Shown piece by piece: positions 1 through 7,406 of a DNA stretch of 64,000 nucleotides; the stretch's first letter is position 1; each line of letters begins with the position of its first letter. The stretch is from contig CAKSTI010000002.1 in assembly GCA_934500705.1 (NCBI GenBank), positions 62,001-126,000 on the forward strand. Direction: 5' to 3'. The notes under the pieces are model-generated. The model was not told the DNA's origin. It was given only the letters and a program-made list of their open reading frames with translations, and searched no databases. This stretch comes from an uncultured Clostridia bacterium. Lineage in GTDB: Bacteria; Bacillota; Clostridia; UMGS1810. Both the position numbers and the translations under genes were made by a program.

Positions 1-96
1 AAGCTGCAAGTCCTCTGCGCCCTTTAACGCTTTGTATTCGTCACATTCGGAGAGCATCTGTCCCAGCTCTCTTGCCTTTTCTATAATTTCGTTCAT
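1..96 (-). CDS. YlbF/YmcA family protein, N-terminal part only
   Basis: The gene starts at the ATG whose first base is 96 and runs off the left edge, so only about 32 residues are visible (MNEIIEKARELGQML and onward). The short amphipathic helix with EIIEKARELG and the position directly downstream of miaB match the YlbF/YmcA (RicA/RicF) family, whose Bacillus member ymcA follows miaB. In Bacillus these small helical proteins form a complex that affects RNase Y and mRNA maturation. The role here is inferred from family and neighbour only. Ten bases separate it from the miaB stop, so the two are likely cotranscribed. Confidence 0.7.
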   Translation of the reverse strand, partial: MNEIIEKARELGQMLSECDEYKALKGAEDLQL

Positions 97-106
97 AAAA
101 TCTACC

Positions 107-1519
107 TCACTGAGATTTAAGTTTTCCCGTAAGCGACCACGTTTTCGCCTCGGTGATTTCCACATCGGCAAACTGACCTATGAGGGAGTCCGGCGCTTTA
201 AAGTTCACCGTCTTTCCGCCCTCGGTTTTGCCGGCGAGAAATTCGTCATTGTTTTTGCTCTTGCCCTCTACAAGGACCTTCATAACTTTGCCTTCAAGGG
301 CAAGGTTTTTCTCTTTGGATATTTCGTCCTGAATGGCAAGCATACGGTTAAAGTTCGCCTTTTTCTCCGCATCGTCTATAACGTCGGGCATTTTTGCCGC
401 CGGCGTTCCGGGACGTCGGGAGTATATAAAGGAAAAAATCGTGTCATAACGCACCTGTTTCAAGACGTCGAGTGTGTCCTCAAACTCCTGTGTAGTTTCC
501 CCCGGAAAGCCGACAATTATGTCGGTGGTGAGGGTGATGTCGGGCATTTTTTCTTTAATTTTACGGATTTTTTCCAGATAATTTTCTTTGGTATACCGCC
601 TGTTCATTGCGGACAGCACTCTGTTGTTGCCTGCCTGAACGGGCAGGTGGAGCTGTTTGCAGATTTTTCGGTGCGTTGCCATTGTGTCTATCAGTTTGTC
701 GCTGATGTCCTTGGGGTGGCTCGTCATAAAGCGCACCCTCTCGATGCCGTCCGCCTCGCAAACTGCCGAGAGAAGGTCTGCAAAGTCCGTCCCGTCCTCC
801 AAGTCCTTGCCGTAGGAGTTTACGTTCTGACCCAAAAGCGTTACCTCTTTTACTCCGTCCTCCGCAAGGCTCTTAACCTCTGCGAGCACATCGTTCGGCT
901 TTCTGCTTCTCTCTCTGCCACGCACATAGGGAACTATGCAGTACGAGCAAAAGTTATTGCACCCGTACATTACGGAAACCCAGGCGCACGGCCCCTTTTG
1001 GCGTACAACGGGCAGAGCCTCGGCTATTGCGCCGTCGGTGTTTACCACGTCAAAGACACGGTGCCTGTCCGTCAAAACTTCGAGCAGAATTTCGGGAAAG
1101 CGGTAGAGCGAGTGCGTGCCGAATACCATATCCACGTGGCGGTACTTCTTTCTCACCTGCTCCTTTACTTCCTCCTGCTGCATCATACAGCCGCAGACGC
1201 CGATAATGAGATTTTCGTTTTTCCGCTTTAAATTTTTAAGCGCACCGAGGTTGCCGTACACTTTAAGCTCCGCATTTTCTCTCACGGCGCAGGTGTTATA
1301 CAGTATCAGGTCGGCGTTTTCTTTGTTATCGGTTTTCTCAAATCCCATTTCCGATAACATTCCCAAGAGTATTTCCGAGTCGCTCACGTTCTGCTGACAG
1401 CCGTATGTTTCCACAAAGCACGTCTTGCCGCCGCCTGTAAGACGGCGAACCGTGTGCATTATCTCCTTTTGCCGCTCCACTTCCTCGGCGGGTACAATTT
1501 TTCTTTCAACCTTGCTCAT
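107..1519 (-). CDS. miaB: tRNA-2-methylthio-N6-dimethylallyladenosine synthase MiaB
   Basis: MiaB is a cytosolic radical-SAM methylthiotransferase that converts i6A37 to ms2i6A37 in tRNAs reading codons that begin with U. The 470 residues are full length. The N-terminal UPF0004 domain carries the cluster cysteines near 41 (YGCQQN), 77 (NTCAV) and 111 (GCMMQ). The radical-SAM motif GCNNFCSYC lies near 187-194, and the last 60 or so residues form a TRAM RNA-binding domain (KVLVEGKSKNNDEF). It sits 10 bases after serS and just before a YlbF-family gene in one minus-strand run. Nothing looks damaged. Confidence 0.96.
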   Translation of the reverse strand: MSKVERKIVPAEEVERQKEIMHTVRRLTGGGKTCFVETYGCQQNVSDSEILLGMLSEMGFEKTDNKENADLILYNTCAVRENAELKVYGNLGALKNLKRKNENLIIGVCGCMMQQEEVKEQVRKKYRHVDMVFGTHSLYRFPEILLEVLTDRHRVFDVVNTDGAIAEALPVVRQKGPCAWVSVMYGCNNFCSYCIVPYVRGRERSRKPNDVLAEVKSLAEDGVKEVTLLGQNVNSYGKDLEDGTDFADLLSAVCEADGIERVRFMTSHPKDISDKLIDTMATHRKICKQLHLPVQAGNNRVLSAMNRRYTKENYLEKIRKIKEKMPDITLTTDIIVGFPGETTQEFEDTLDVLKQVRYDTIFSFIYSRRPGTPAAKMPDVIDDAEKKANFNRMLAIQDEISKEKNLALEGKVMKVLVEGKSKNNDEFLAGKTEGGKTVNFKAPDSLIGQFADVEITEAKTWSLTGKLKSQ

Positions 1520-1529
1520 TTTACATTCC

Positions 1530-2798
1530 TTAATCTATTTTGTCTGTTCCCATATATTTAACCAGTACGTCCGGAACTGTAACCGTTCCGTCCTCGTTCT
1601 GATAATTTTCCAGTATTGCCGCAACGGTTCTGCCTATTGCCACGCCGCTGCCGTTTAATGTGTGCACAAACTGCGCCTTGTCCTTGGGCGAGTCTTTAAA
1701 CTTGATGTTTGCTCTCCTTGCCTGGAAGTCCTCAAAGTTGGAGCAGGAGGAGATTTCGACGTATCTGCCGTAGCTCGGCATCCACACTTCTATGTCGTAT
1801 TTCTTTGCGGCGGTAAATCCGAGGTCGCCCACGCAGATTGCAACGACTCTGTACGGGAGCTTTAAAAGCTGTAAAACCTTTTCGGCATCTCTTGTGAGCT
1901 TTTCAAGCTCGTTGTAAGACTCCTCCGGTCTTGAAAATTTGACAAGTTCAACCTTGTTAAACTGGTGCTGTCTTATAAGACCCCTCGTGTCCTTGCCGGC
2001 ACTTCCTGCCTCTGCACGGAAGCACGCCGAGTATGCCACGTGCTTAATAGGCAGCTTTGTTCCGTCTAAAATCTCGTCCCTGTACATATTGGTAACAGGT
2101 ACTTCCGCCGTCGGAATGAGGAAGTAATCCGTTCCGGCAACCTTAAATGCGTCCTCCTCAAATTTGGGGAGCTGACCTGTGCCGACCATACTTCTCCTGT
2201 GCACCATATACGGAGGGAAAATCTCAGTATAGCCGCTCTCGCCCGTGTGGGTGTCTAAGTAGAAGTTGATTATTGCACGTTCGAGCCTTGCGCCCAGGCC
2301 TCTGTAAAATGTAAATCTCGTTCCCGTAACCTTTCCGGCAGTAGGAGCGTCCAGAATGTTGAGGTCTGCGCCGATGTCCCAGTGAGCCTTTGGCTCAAAG
2401 TCAAACTTTGTAGGCTCCATAAACTTTCTTATTTCAACGTTGTCCTCGTCGGTCATACCGTCGGGAACGTCGTCGCACGGAATGTTGGGGATTGTGAGCA
2501 TCGTTTTGTAGATTTCCTCGTCAAGCTCTCTCACCTTGTCGTCGAGCGCTTTAATATCGTCGGAAAGTTCCTTCATCTCCGCAAAAACAGCCGTCGTGTC
2601 CTCCCCTGCCTTTTTCATAGCCGGGATTTTTTTACTCACGTCGTTTTGCTTGCTCTTTAACTGCTCCACTTCAAAGAGGGTTTCTCTCTTTTTGGTGTCA
2701 AGCGCCAAAAGTGCGTCTATGTCCACGTTTTCTTTTCTTCTTGCAAGCGCCTTTTTAACCTTTTCGGGTTCTGTTCTTATAAGTTTAATGTCTAACAT
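1530..2798 (-). CDS. serS: Seryl-tRNA synthetase
   Basis: This class II aminoacyl-tRNA synthetase charges tRNA-Ser in the cytosol. I place the start at the ATG giving MLDIKLIRTEPEKV, 422 residues, because a GGAG site lies 10 bases upstream. An in-frame GTG three codons earlier would sit too close to it. The N-terminal helical arm covers about 1-110. The class II core shows motif 2 (FRAEAGSAGKDTRGLIRQH) and motif 3 (GSGVAIGRTVAAILEN). The ribosome site lies inside the 3' end of the preceding coiled-coil gene, so translation may be coupled. Confidence 0.97.
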   Translation of the reverse strand: MLDIKLIRTEPEKVKKALARRKENVDIDALLALDTKKRETLFEVEQLKSKQNDVSKKIPAMKKAGEDTTAVFAEMKELSDDIKALDDKVRELDEEIYKTMLTIPNIPCDDVPDGMTDEDNVEIRKFMEPTKFDFEPKAHWDIGADLNILDAPTAGKVTGTRFTFYRGLGARLERAIINFYLDTHTGESGYTEIFPPYMVHRRSMVGTGQLPKFEEDAFKVAGTDYFLIPTAEVPVTNMYRDEILDGTKLPIKHVAYSACFRAEAGSAGKDTRGLIRQHQFNKVELVKFSRPEESYNELEKLTRDAEKVLQLLKLPYRVVAICVGDLGFTAAKKYDIEVWMPSYGRYVEISSCSNFEDFQARRANIKFKDSPKDKAQFVHTLNGSGVAIGRTVAAILENYQNEDGTVTVPDVLVKYMGTDKID

Positions 2799-2803
2799 CT
2801 TGT

Positions 2804-3238
2804 TCACTCTCCAATTATAGTATTATAAATATATGTTTGCGCCGTTGTAAGCGAGTTGCGGTCTAACTGTGATATTGCGTCTTTTGCGCTCTGCGTGTCG
2901 CCGTCCGCAAAAAGCGAGTAGGCATTGAGTAAAATCTGCGTTACGCTTTCGTCGCCGCCGATTGCCTTGGACAAAACCTCTTTGTCCCTTTCGAGCGTTG
3001 CCTTTTCTTTGCCGACGGTGTCAAGCTCCTGTGTGAGCTTTTTGTTGCTGTCATTTAGCTTTTGGTTTTCTTCCGTAAGCGTGATAAGACTTTTTTTGAC
3101 GCCTGCGCTCTCTGACGCCTGCTGTTCGATTTCTTTGCGGTAGTTATTTTGAGTAAGCCCTGCAAAAACAATCAAAATAAGCGCAAATGAAAAAAGTATT
3201 GCAATATACATCAGCAAAAATTTTCTGTTCTGTTTCAA
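2804..3238 (-). CDS. Membrane-anchored coiled-coil protein, unknown function
   Basis: Of the possible starts, the TTG at 3238 is best supported: AAGGAG lies 8 bases before it. This gives 144 residues beginning LKQNRKFLLMYIAILF. One membrane helix covers about residues 8-27. A charged coiled coil follows to about residue 90 (EEIEQQ- and LTEENQKLNDSNKKL-like heptads), then a short helical tail with ADGDTQSAKDAISQL that resembles a TPR-like pair. No enzymatic motif is visible. It lies between parB and serS and its stop overlaps the serS ribosome site. A role at the division site or membrane is only a guess from topology. Confidence 0.7.
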   Translation of the reverse strand: MKQNRKFLLMYIAILFSFALILIVFAGLTQNNYRKEIEQQASESAGVKKSLITLTEENQKLNDSNKKLTQELDTVGKEKATLERDKEVLSKAIGGDESVTQILLNAYSLFADGDTQSAKDAISQLDRNSLTTAQTYIYNTIIGE

Positions 3239-3394
3239 TAGTGTCACTCCTTGTTTCAAAAATACTGTCAAAATGCCATTTTCTGTTACGGGGCAAAAAT
3301 TGCGGTTTTAAGACGTTTTTGCTCTCAAATGCAAATCTATATTGCCCCATATGTAAAAACTCATTACAAGTGAACGGTTTTTCGATAATTTTTT

Positions 3395-4270
3395 CTATTT
3401 GTTCAATATTTTAACAATTCTTTCAAGTTCCTCTTTTGAATAGTATTCAATCTGAATTGTGCCCTTATCCCCCTTGCCGGCAATCCTGACTTTTGCTCCG
3501 AGGGAGGTGGAAACCGATTTTGCTATTTCGTCAAAAGCGAGTTTTAAGTTTAAGTCCGTTTTCGGCGGTGTTTTTTTAGCCGTCGGCTTTTGTTTTAAAA
3601 GCTGTTCCGTTGCACGGACGCTCAAATCCTCGTCCGCAATTATTTTTGCAAGTTCGCTCTGCTTGTTTTTGTCGCTGAGCGAAAGTATCAGCTTTGCGTG
3701 ACCGAATGATATCTTTCCGTTTTTGATCATTTCCAGCACATCGTCCGCAAGGTTTAAAAGCCTTAGTGCGTTTGCCACCGAACTTCTGCTTTTGCTCATT
3801 TTCTCGGCAATCTGCTCCTGCGTCAGCGAGTACTCGTCCATAAGGCGTTTGTAGCCGAGCGCCTCTTCAACGGGGTTAAGGTCCTGCCTTTGCAGATTTT
3901 CGATGAGTGCAATCTCACTGACCTCAATTTCCGAAAGTTCCTTAATTATCGCCGGAATTGTTTTAAGTCCCGCCTTTTTTGCCGCACGCCAGCGCCTTTC
4001 GCCGGCTATTATGCCGTAAAAGCCGTTTGCGGATCTTTTGACGATTATCGGAGATATCACTCCGTGCTGCCTTATGGACTCCGCAAGCTCTGACAGCTTT
4101 TCCTCGTCAAATTCCTTTCTCGGCTGGTCACGGTTAGGCTCAATGTCCACAAGTTTTAATTCGCAAACGCTGTTTTCGTCCGTGGAGGCGTTTTGCACAG
4201 GACTGATTATCTGCGGTTTGTCATCGCCCAAAAGTGCGCCCAAACCTCTGCCCAAACCTTTTTTTGCCAC
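3395..4270 (-). CDS. parB: Chromosome partitioning protein ParB (Spo0J)
   Basis: ParB is the CTP-dependent DNA clamp that loads at parS sites and works with ParA in origin segregation. The GTG at 4270 shares its G with the TAG stop of parA (TAGTG) and gives VAKKGLGRGLGALLGDD, the canonical ParB N-terminus, so the protein has 291 residues. The nuclease-like N domain contains the GERRWRAAKKAG box and ENLQRQDLNPVEEA. A helix-turn-helix follows (LTQEQIAEKMSKSRSSVAN). The C-terminal dimer domain ends with YYSKEELERIVKIL. A second ParB paralogue, noc, lies 1.4 kb upstream. Confidence 0.95.
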   Translation of the reverse strand: MAKKGLGRGLGALLGDDKPQIISPVQNASTDENSVCELKLVDIEPNRDQPRKEFDEEKLSELAESIRQHGVISPIIVKRSANGFYGIIAGERRWRAAKKAGLKTIPAIIKELSEIEVSEIALIENLQRQDLNPVEEALGYKRLMDEYSLTQEQIAEKMSKSRSSVANALRLLNLADDVLEMIKNGKISFGHAKLILSLSDKNKQSELAKIIADEDLSVRATEQLLKQKPTAKKTPPKTDLNLKLAFDEIAKSVSTSLGAKVRIAGKGDKGTIQIEYYSKEELERIVKILNK

Positions 4271-5049
4271 TATCTGCCACCTCTTTTCGAATTGCTCTGA
4301 ATTACTTCCGATGCCAAATTCATATAGCACGCACTGCCCTTTGAGTGTTTGTCGTAGACGTTTATCGGCTGACCGAAACTCGGAGCCTCGCTGAGCCGTA
4401 CGTTTCTGGGGATAATTGATTTATACAGCTTTTCGCCGTAATATTTTTTGACTTCCCCGGCAACCTGCATCGAAAGGTTTGTCCTCGTGTCGTACATTGT
4501 GAGCAGAACGCCCTCGATTTCCAGTGACGGATTAAACGCTCTTTTAATGGAGCGAATGGTGTTTGTAAGCTGGCTGAGTCCTTCGAGCGCATAATATTCA
4601 CACTGGATAGGAATAATTATGCTGTCTGCGCATACAAATGAATTGAGGGTCAAAAGCCCGAGAGACGGCGGACAGTCTATGATAATAAAGTCGTACTCGT
4701 CCTTTACCTCTCCCACTGCGTTTTTGAGGAGATACTCTCTGTGCTCCTCCGACACAAGTTCAATCTCCGCACCGGCAAGGTCTATGTTTGACGGGCACAA
4801 AAACAAGTTGTGCACATCGGTTTTTAAAATAGTTTCGCCAATAGGTGCAGAATTTATGATAACGTCGTAAACGCTTTTTTCAATCTGCTCTCTCATCACG
4901 CCGACGCCGCTTGAAGCATTTCCCTGCGGGTCGGTATCTATAAGAAGTACCTTTTTGCCGTATGCCGCCAGACAGGAACTCAGGTTCACGCTTGTTGTGG
5001 TTTTGCCCACACCGCCTTTCTGGTTTGCAACGGCTATACATTTACCCAT
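4270..5049 (-). CDS. parA: Chromosome partitioning ATPase ParA (Soj)
   Basis: ParA/Soj is a Walker-type ATPase that moves ParB-parS complexes over the nucleoid and, in Bacillus, influences DnaA. The 259 residues begin MGKCIAVANQKGGVGKTTT, showing the deviant Walker A with the signature lysine. IDTDPQGNASSG is Walker A-prime, and DFIIIDCPPSLG is Walker B. The length is typical of chromosomal Soj. The stop overlaps the parB start by one base. Upstream lies a 652-base gap with two parS sites. Confidence 0.96.
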   Translation of the reverse strand: MGKCIAVANQKGGVGKTTTSVNLSSCLAAYGKKVLLIDTDPQGNASSGVGVMREQIEKSVYDVIINSAPIGETILKTDVHNLFLCPSNIDLAGAEIELVSEEHREYLLKNAVGEVKDEYDFIIIDCPPSLGLLTLNSFVCADSIIIPIQCEYYALEGLSQLTNTIRSIKRAFNPSLEIEGVLLTMYDTRTNLSMQVAGEVKKYYGEKLYKSIIPRNVRLSEAPSFGQPINVYDKHSKGSACYMNLASEVIQSNSKRGGR

Positions 5050-5095
5050 TGATACACCTCTTTTCGTAGTTTAGAGAGATTTAAGCTCCCTGCCT

Positions 5096-5109
5096 ATACA
5101 GTATATCAC
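5096..5109 (-). promoter_or_regulatory. 14-base motif shared by parA and noc leaders, contains a -10
   Basis: On the minus strand this reads GTGATATACTGTAT and contains a plausible -10, TATACT, about 50 bases before parA. Exactly the same 14 bases occur 6633-6646 in front of noc. No convincing TTGACA-like -35 accompanies it at standard spacing. It may be a shared promoter with an activator or repressor contact, or a common operator. Confidence 0.5.
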
Positions 5110-5164
5110 AAAGTTAAGATAAATTAAATACCTTTTTGCAAATTTTTTTGATTTTTTTAAAAAT

Positions 5165-5180
5165 TGTTCCACGTGGAACA
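5165..5180. promoter_or_regulatory. parS site 1
   Basis: TGTTCCACGTGGAACA is a perfect 16-base palindrome. It matches the bacterial parS consensus (TGTTNCACGTGAAACA class) recognised by ParB/Spo0J. It lies 115 bases upstream of parA. Noc sites differ in the arms (ATTTCCCGGGAAAT class), so ParB rather than Noc is the expected ligand. Confidence 0.93.
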
Positions 5181-5186
5181 TAAAAT

Positions 5187-5232
5187 AATGCACCAAGTAA
5201 TTGTTCCACGTGGAACATTAACTTGGTGCATT
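5187..5232. repeat. 46-base palindrome centred on parS site 2
   Basis: The arms AATGCACCAAGT (5187-5198) and ACTTGGTGCATT (5221-5232) are perfect reverse complements placed symmetrically around parS site 2. Over the 23 base pairs only two are mismatched (5199/5220 and 5201/5218). It could extrude as a cruciform or fold in RNA. parS site 1 has no such arms. Confidence 0.85.
5202..5217. promoter_or_regulatory. parS site 2
   Basis: This is a second identical copy of TGTTCCACGTGGAACA, centred 37 bases from site 1. It lies at the centre of a longer 46-base palindrome listed separately. Confidence 0.93.
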
Positions 5233-5234
5233 GA

Positions 5235-5277
5235 ATTTTGCTCAACGTTTTCGGGGGGTAATGTGATTGAGCAAAAT
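5235..5277. repeat. Inverted repeat in the parA upstream gap
   Basis: ATTTTGCTCAA (5235-5245) and TTGAGCAAAAT (5267-5277) form a perfect 11-bp stem with a 21-base loop, three bases after the parS palindrome. A further pair, ACGCCTTT at 5299-5306 and AAAGGCGT at 5360-5367, follows. There is no clear T-run, so this is not an obvious terminator. Confidence 0.6.
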
Positions 5278-5376
5278 GCGGTAAAGCAAAAGTGATTAAC
5301 GCCTTTGGCAACGGCAACCTGTAACTTTTAACACATATAGCTCGTGTAAAAACATACCGAAAGGCGTGCTCAAAAT

Positions 5377-5673
5377 AAACTAACTTGTTTTTGTCCGCAT
5401 TTGAAATGAGCCGTACAGTCTGTTTTTTCGGATTTAGAAAATAGAGAGTAAAAACGGCGGAAGTTGTTCATTTTCTTTATATTCCGCCGTTTTTAGCTCC
5501 GCAGTGAAACTGACTGTTTCGCCTCGGAGCGGCTAAGATTTTTTAAAGACGGAAATTACAGAGTGTAGGCGATATTTCAGAGTCGGCGGGCGGGGGTGTC
5601 GGGGGTGCGCTCGCCTAGCACCCTCCGACGTTTTTTCTTTGTTTTCTCAAACAATGTACCTTTGACTCGATGC
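5377..5673 (-). repeat. Dispersed structured element, copy A
   Basis: The 210-base core (5377-5586) is about 95% identical, by eye, to cores at 28748-28957 (copy B) and 55991-56201 (copy C). Read on the minus strand, the order is: a TGTTT/AAACA hairpin; a GC-rich hairpin (GTCGG..GGGTGC / GCACCC..CCGAC); a linker; a hairpin with CTCCG/CGGAG and GAAAC/GTTTC stems; a CGGCGGAA/TTCCGCCG hairpin flanked by A and T runs; and the terminus AAGTTAGTTT. It fills the space between the noc stop and the parS region. It has no coding capacity. Confidence 0.88.
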
Positions 5674-5701
5674 AGTGGGGCGGTGAGGTTTTCCTCAAAC
5701 T

Positions 5702-6553
5702 CTACGCCTGCTTAGGTATTCTTATCACATATTCATAATACAAGTCCGTTTCATCCTTGACCGCCGTTGCGTCAATTCCGTTTTCATTCATCATAGATAC
5801 CGCACGGCTTACGGTCTTAAAAAACACCCGTATATCTTTCATCGGATTCAGCGGTTTCTTTTCTTCCTTTTCCGTCGGTATGCCAAAGCGCAGAACCTTG
5901 TCCACAAGCGCCTCGGTCTGTTTTACGTTAAACGAATAATCTATTGCACGTTTTAAGACATAGAGCTGTTTATCCTCGGTGTCGAGCCGCAGCAGCGCCC
6001 TTGCGTGGCGTTCGGTGAGCTTGTTGTCGGCAATCAGTTCACGGACAACGCTCGGCAGCTTTAAAAGACGGATTTTGTTGGCTATTGCCGACTGTGTTTT
6101 TCCGAGTTTCTTTGCCAGTTCCTCCTGTGTAATGCCGCACTTTCTGATTAACTCGCAGTACGCCGTTGCCTCCTCCATAAACGAGAGGTTTTGCCTCTGG
6201 ATATTCTCCGCCAAAGCGACTATTGCGCTGTCCTCGTCCTCCATCTCAATAATCAGTGCCGGGATTTTTAACATTCCGGCAAGTCCGCACGCTTTAAGAC
6301 GTCTTTCCCCTGCCACAAGCTCATATGTACCGTCTCTCATTTTGCGCACGGTTATCGGTTGGATAACTCCGTACTGCCTTATTGACTCACTCAGTTCTTT
6401 AAGACTGTCGTGGTCAAAAAAGTGCCTCGGCTGATTGGGATTTGGACGTATTATGTGCAGCGGAAGCTGAACGACGGTATTTGTTCCGGCTCTCGGCGGA
6501 GTTGAAACGCTCCCCGTAAGCAACTGCGATTTCAGCATATTAACCAGCTCCAT
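5702..6553 (-). CDS. noc: Nucleoid occlusion protein Noc (ParB paralogue)
   Basis: Noc is a ParB-family CTP-binding DNA protein that, in Bacillus, spreads from Noc sites and blocks division over the nucleoid. The protein has 283 residues with a good AAGGAGG 7 bases before the ATG. The ParB/sulfiredoxin fold shows GERRLKACGLAG and ENIQRQNLSFMEEA. The helix-turn-helix is ITQEELAKKLGKTQSAIANK. The position between rsmG and parA is the classic noc position. The N-terminus (MELVNMLKSQLL) is only a weak candidate for the amphipathic membrane helix of Bacillus Noc. Confidence 0.88.
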   Translation of the reverse strand: MELVNMLKSQLLTGSVSTPPRAGTNTVVQLPLHIIRPNPNQPRHFFDHDSLKELSESIRQYGVIQPITVRKMRDGTYELVAGERRLKACGLAGMLKIPALIIEMEDEDSAIVALAENIQRQNLSFMEEATAYCELIRKCGITQEELAKKLGKTQSAIANKIRLLKLPSVVRELIADNKLTERHARALLRLDTEDKQLYVLKRAIDYSFNVKQTEALVDKVLRFGIPTEKEEKKPLNPMKDIRVFFKTVSRAVSMMNENGIDATAVKDETDLYYEYVIRIPKQA

Positions 6554-6574
6554 ATTTTTTCCTCCTTAGTATGC

Positions 6575-6596
6575 GGCGGCACAACTTATTGCCGCC
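6575..6596 (-). other. Hairpin in the noc 5' leader
   Basis: GGCGGCA (6575-6581) pairs with TGCCGCC (6590-6596). In the transcript this stem lies about 12 bases upstream of the noc ribosome site. It could stabilise the mRNA or tune translation. The stem itself is clear; its function is not. Confidence 0.5.
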
Positions 6597-6632
6597 TGCG
6601 GACGTGTTTGAGTCCGCTCAAAATTTCATTAC

Positions 6633-6646
6633 ATACAGTATATCAC
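6633..6646 (-). promoter_or_regulatory. 14-base motif shared by noc and parA leaders, contains a -10
   Basis: This is identical to 5096-5109 and reads GTGATATACTGTAT in the direction of noc. TATACT would serve as a -10 about 85 bases before the noc start. The exact match at two independent promoters of partition genes suggests common control. Confidence 0.5.
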
Positions 6647-6698
6647 CTTAACTTTAAAAAGTATACAAAAACCGTTCCCCATAAATCGGCACAAAATT

Positions 6699-6729
6699 AA
6701 AAGAACCGCCTTAATACAGCGGTTCTTTT
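6699..6729 (-). terminator. Intrinsic terminator of the mnmE-mnmG-rsmG unit
   Basis: AAAAGAACCGC (6699-6709) pairs with GCGGTTCTTTT (6719-6729). In the transcript the stem is followed by TTTTAATTTT. The rsmG stop codon (6711-6713) lies in the loop, so the last rsmG codons form part of the terminator. Confidence 0.85.
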
Positions 6730-7406
6730 GCCGGTTTCGGAGCCTTTCGGGGATATTTTGTCGGTGTTTGCGATGTTTTTTTAATAATTACGGCGTTGTG
6801 CTTTAAATCCGCATCGGGGATTTCGTATTCGCTTATGCTTTCGAGCTCTCCGCCAAGGATTTTGATTGCCCTTTTTGCCTCGGCTGCTTCGTCCGATGCC
6901 TTAGGCCCTTTAAGGCAGATTAGCTTTCCGCCGACCTTTACAAACGGCAGGCACAGCTCGCACAGTGTGGTTAAATTTGCCACTGCTCTTGAAACGCAGA
7001 TGTCGTACTTTTCACGGTGGTTTTCGTCCTTGCCGACGTCCTCTGCCCTGCCCCACACGATTTCGGTGTTTTCAAGGTTTAACTTCTGCACCGCCTCGGC
7101 GAGGAACTTTGTGCGCTTGTTAAGCGAGTCCACAAGGGTTAAGTTTACCGTCGGGTTTGCAATTTTCAGCGGAATGCCCGGAAATCCTGCCCCCGTTCCC
7201 ACGTCCGCCACGCTCGCACCGTCCGGGAGCAGAGCCTTTATGCTGAGGCAGTCGAGGAAGTGCTTGACTGCAACCTCGTCCTCGTCTGTTATTGCGGTTA
7301 AGTTTATTTTTTCGTTCCACTCAATGAGAAGTCTGTAATAATCATAAAACTTATCACACACCGCACCGTCATATCCGCTGTTTGAGAGAATTTGTTTAAT
7401 CGACAC
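6711..7406 (-). CDS. rsmG: 16S rRNA (guanine527-N7)-methyltransferase RsmG (GidB)
   Basis: RsmG methylates G527 of 16S rRNA in the 30S subunit using SAM. The 231 residues include the SAM-binding loop VADVGTGAGFPGIPLKI near residues 65-81 and VSRAVANLTTLCELC. A basic, proline-rich tail (TKYPRKAPKPAKEP) ends the protein. The start overlaps the mnmG end by 11 bases, which indicates coupling. The stop lies in the loop of a terminator. Confidence 0.95.
   Translation of the reverse strand: MSIKQILSNSGYDGAVCDKFYDYYRLLIEWNEKINLTAITDEDEVAVKHFLDCLSIKALLPDGASVADVGTGAGFPGIPLKIANPTVNLTLVDSLNKRTKFLAEAVQKLNLENTEIVWGRAEDVGKDENHREKYDICVSRAVANLTTLCELCLPFVKVGGKLICLKGPKASDEAAEAKRAIKILGGELESISEYEIPDADLKHNAVIIKKTSQTPTKYPRKAPKPAKEPLY

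Noticed and set aside
32..1231. Long open frame on the plus strand opposite miaB
   Set aside because: It is the antisense shadow of a complete, motif-rich miaB gene and has no ribosome site or recognisable domain.
5114..5317. Small minus-strand frame containing MFHVEQ over the parS sites
   Set aside because: The peptide is a translation of the parS palindrome itself, a known source of false small genes. No other support.
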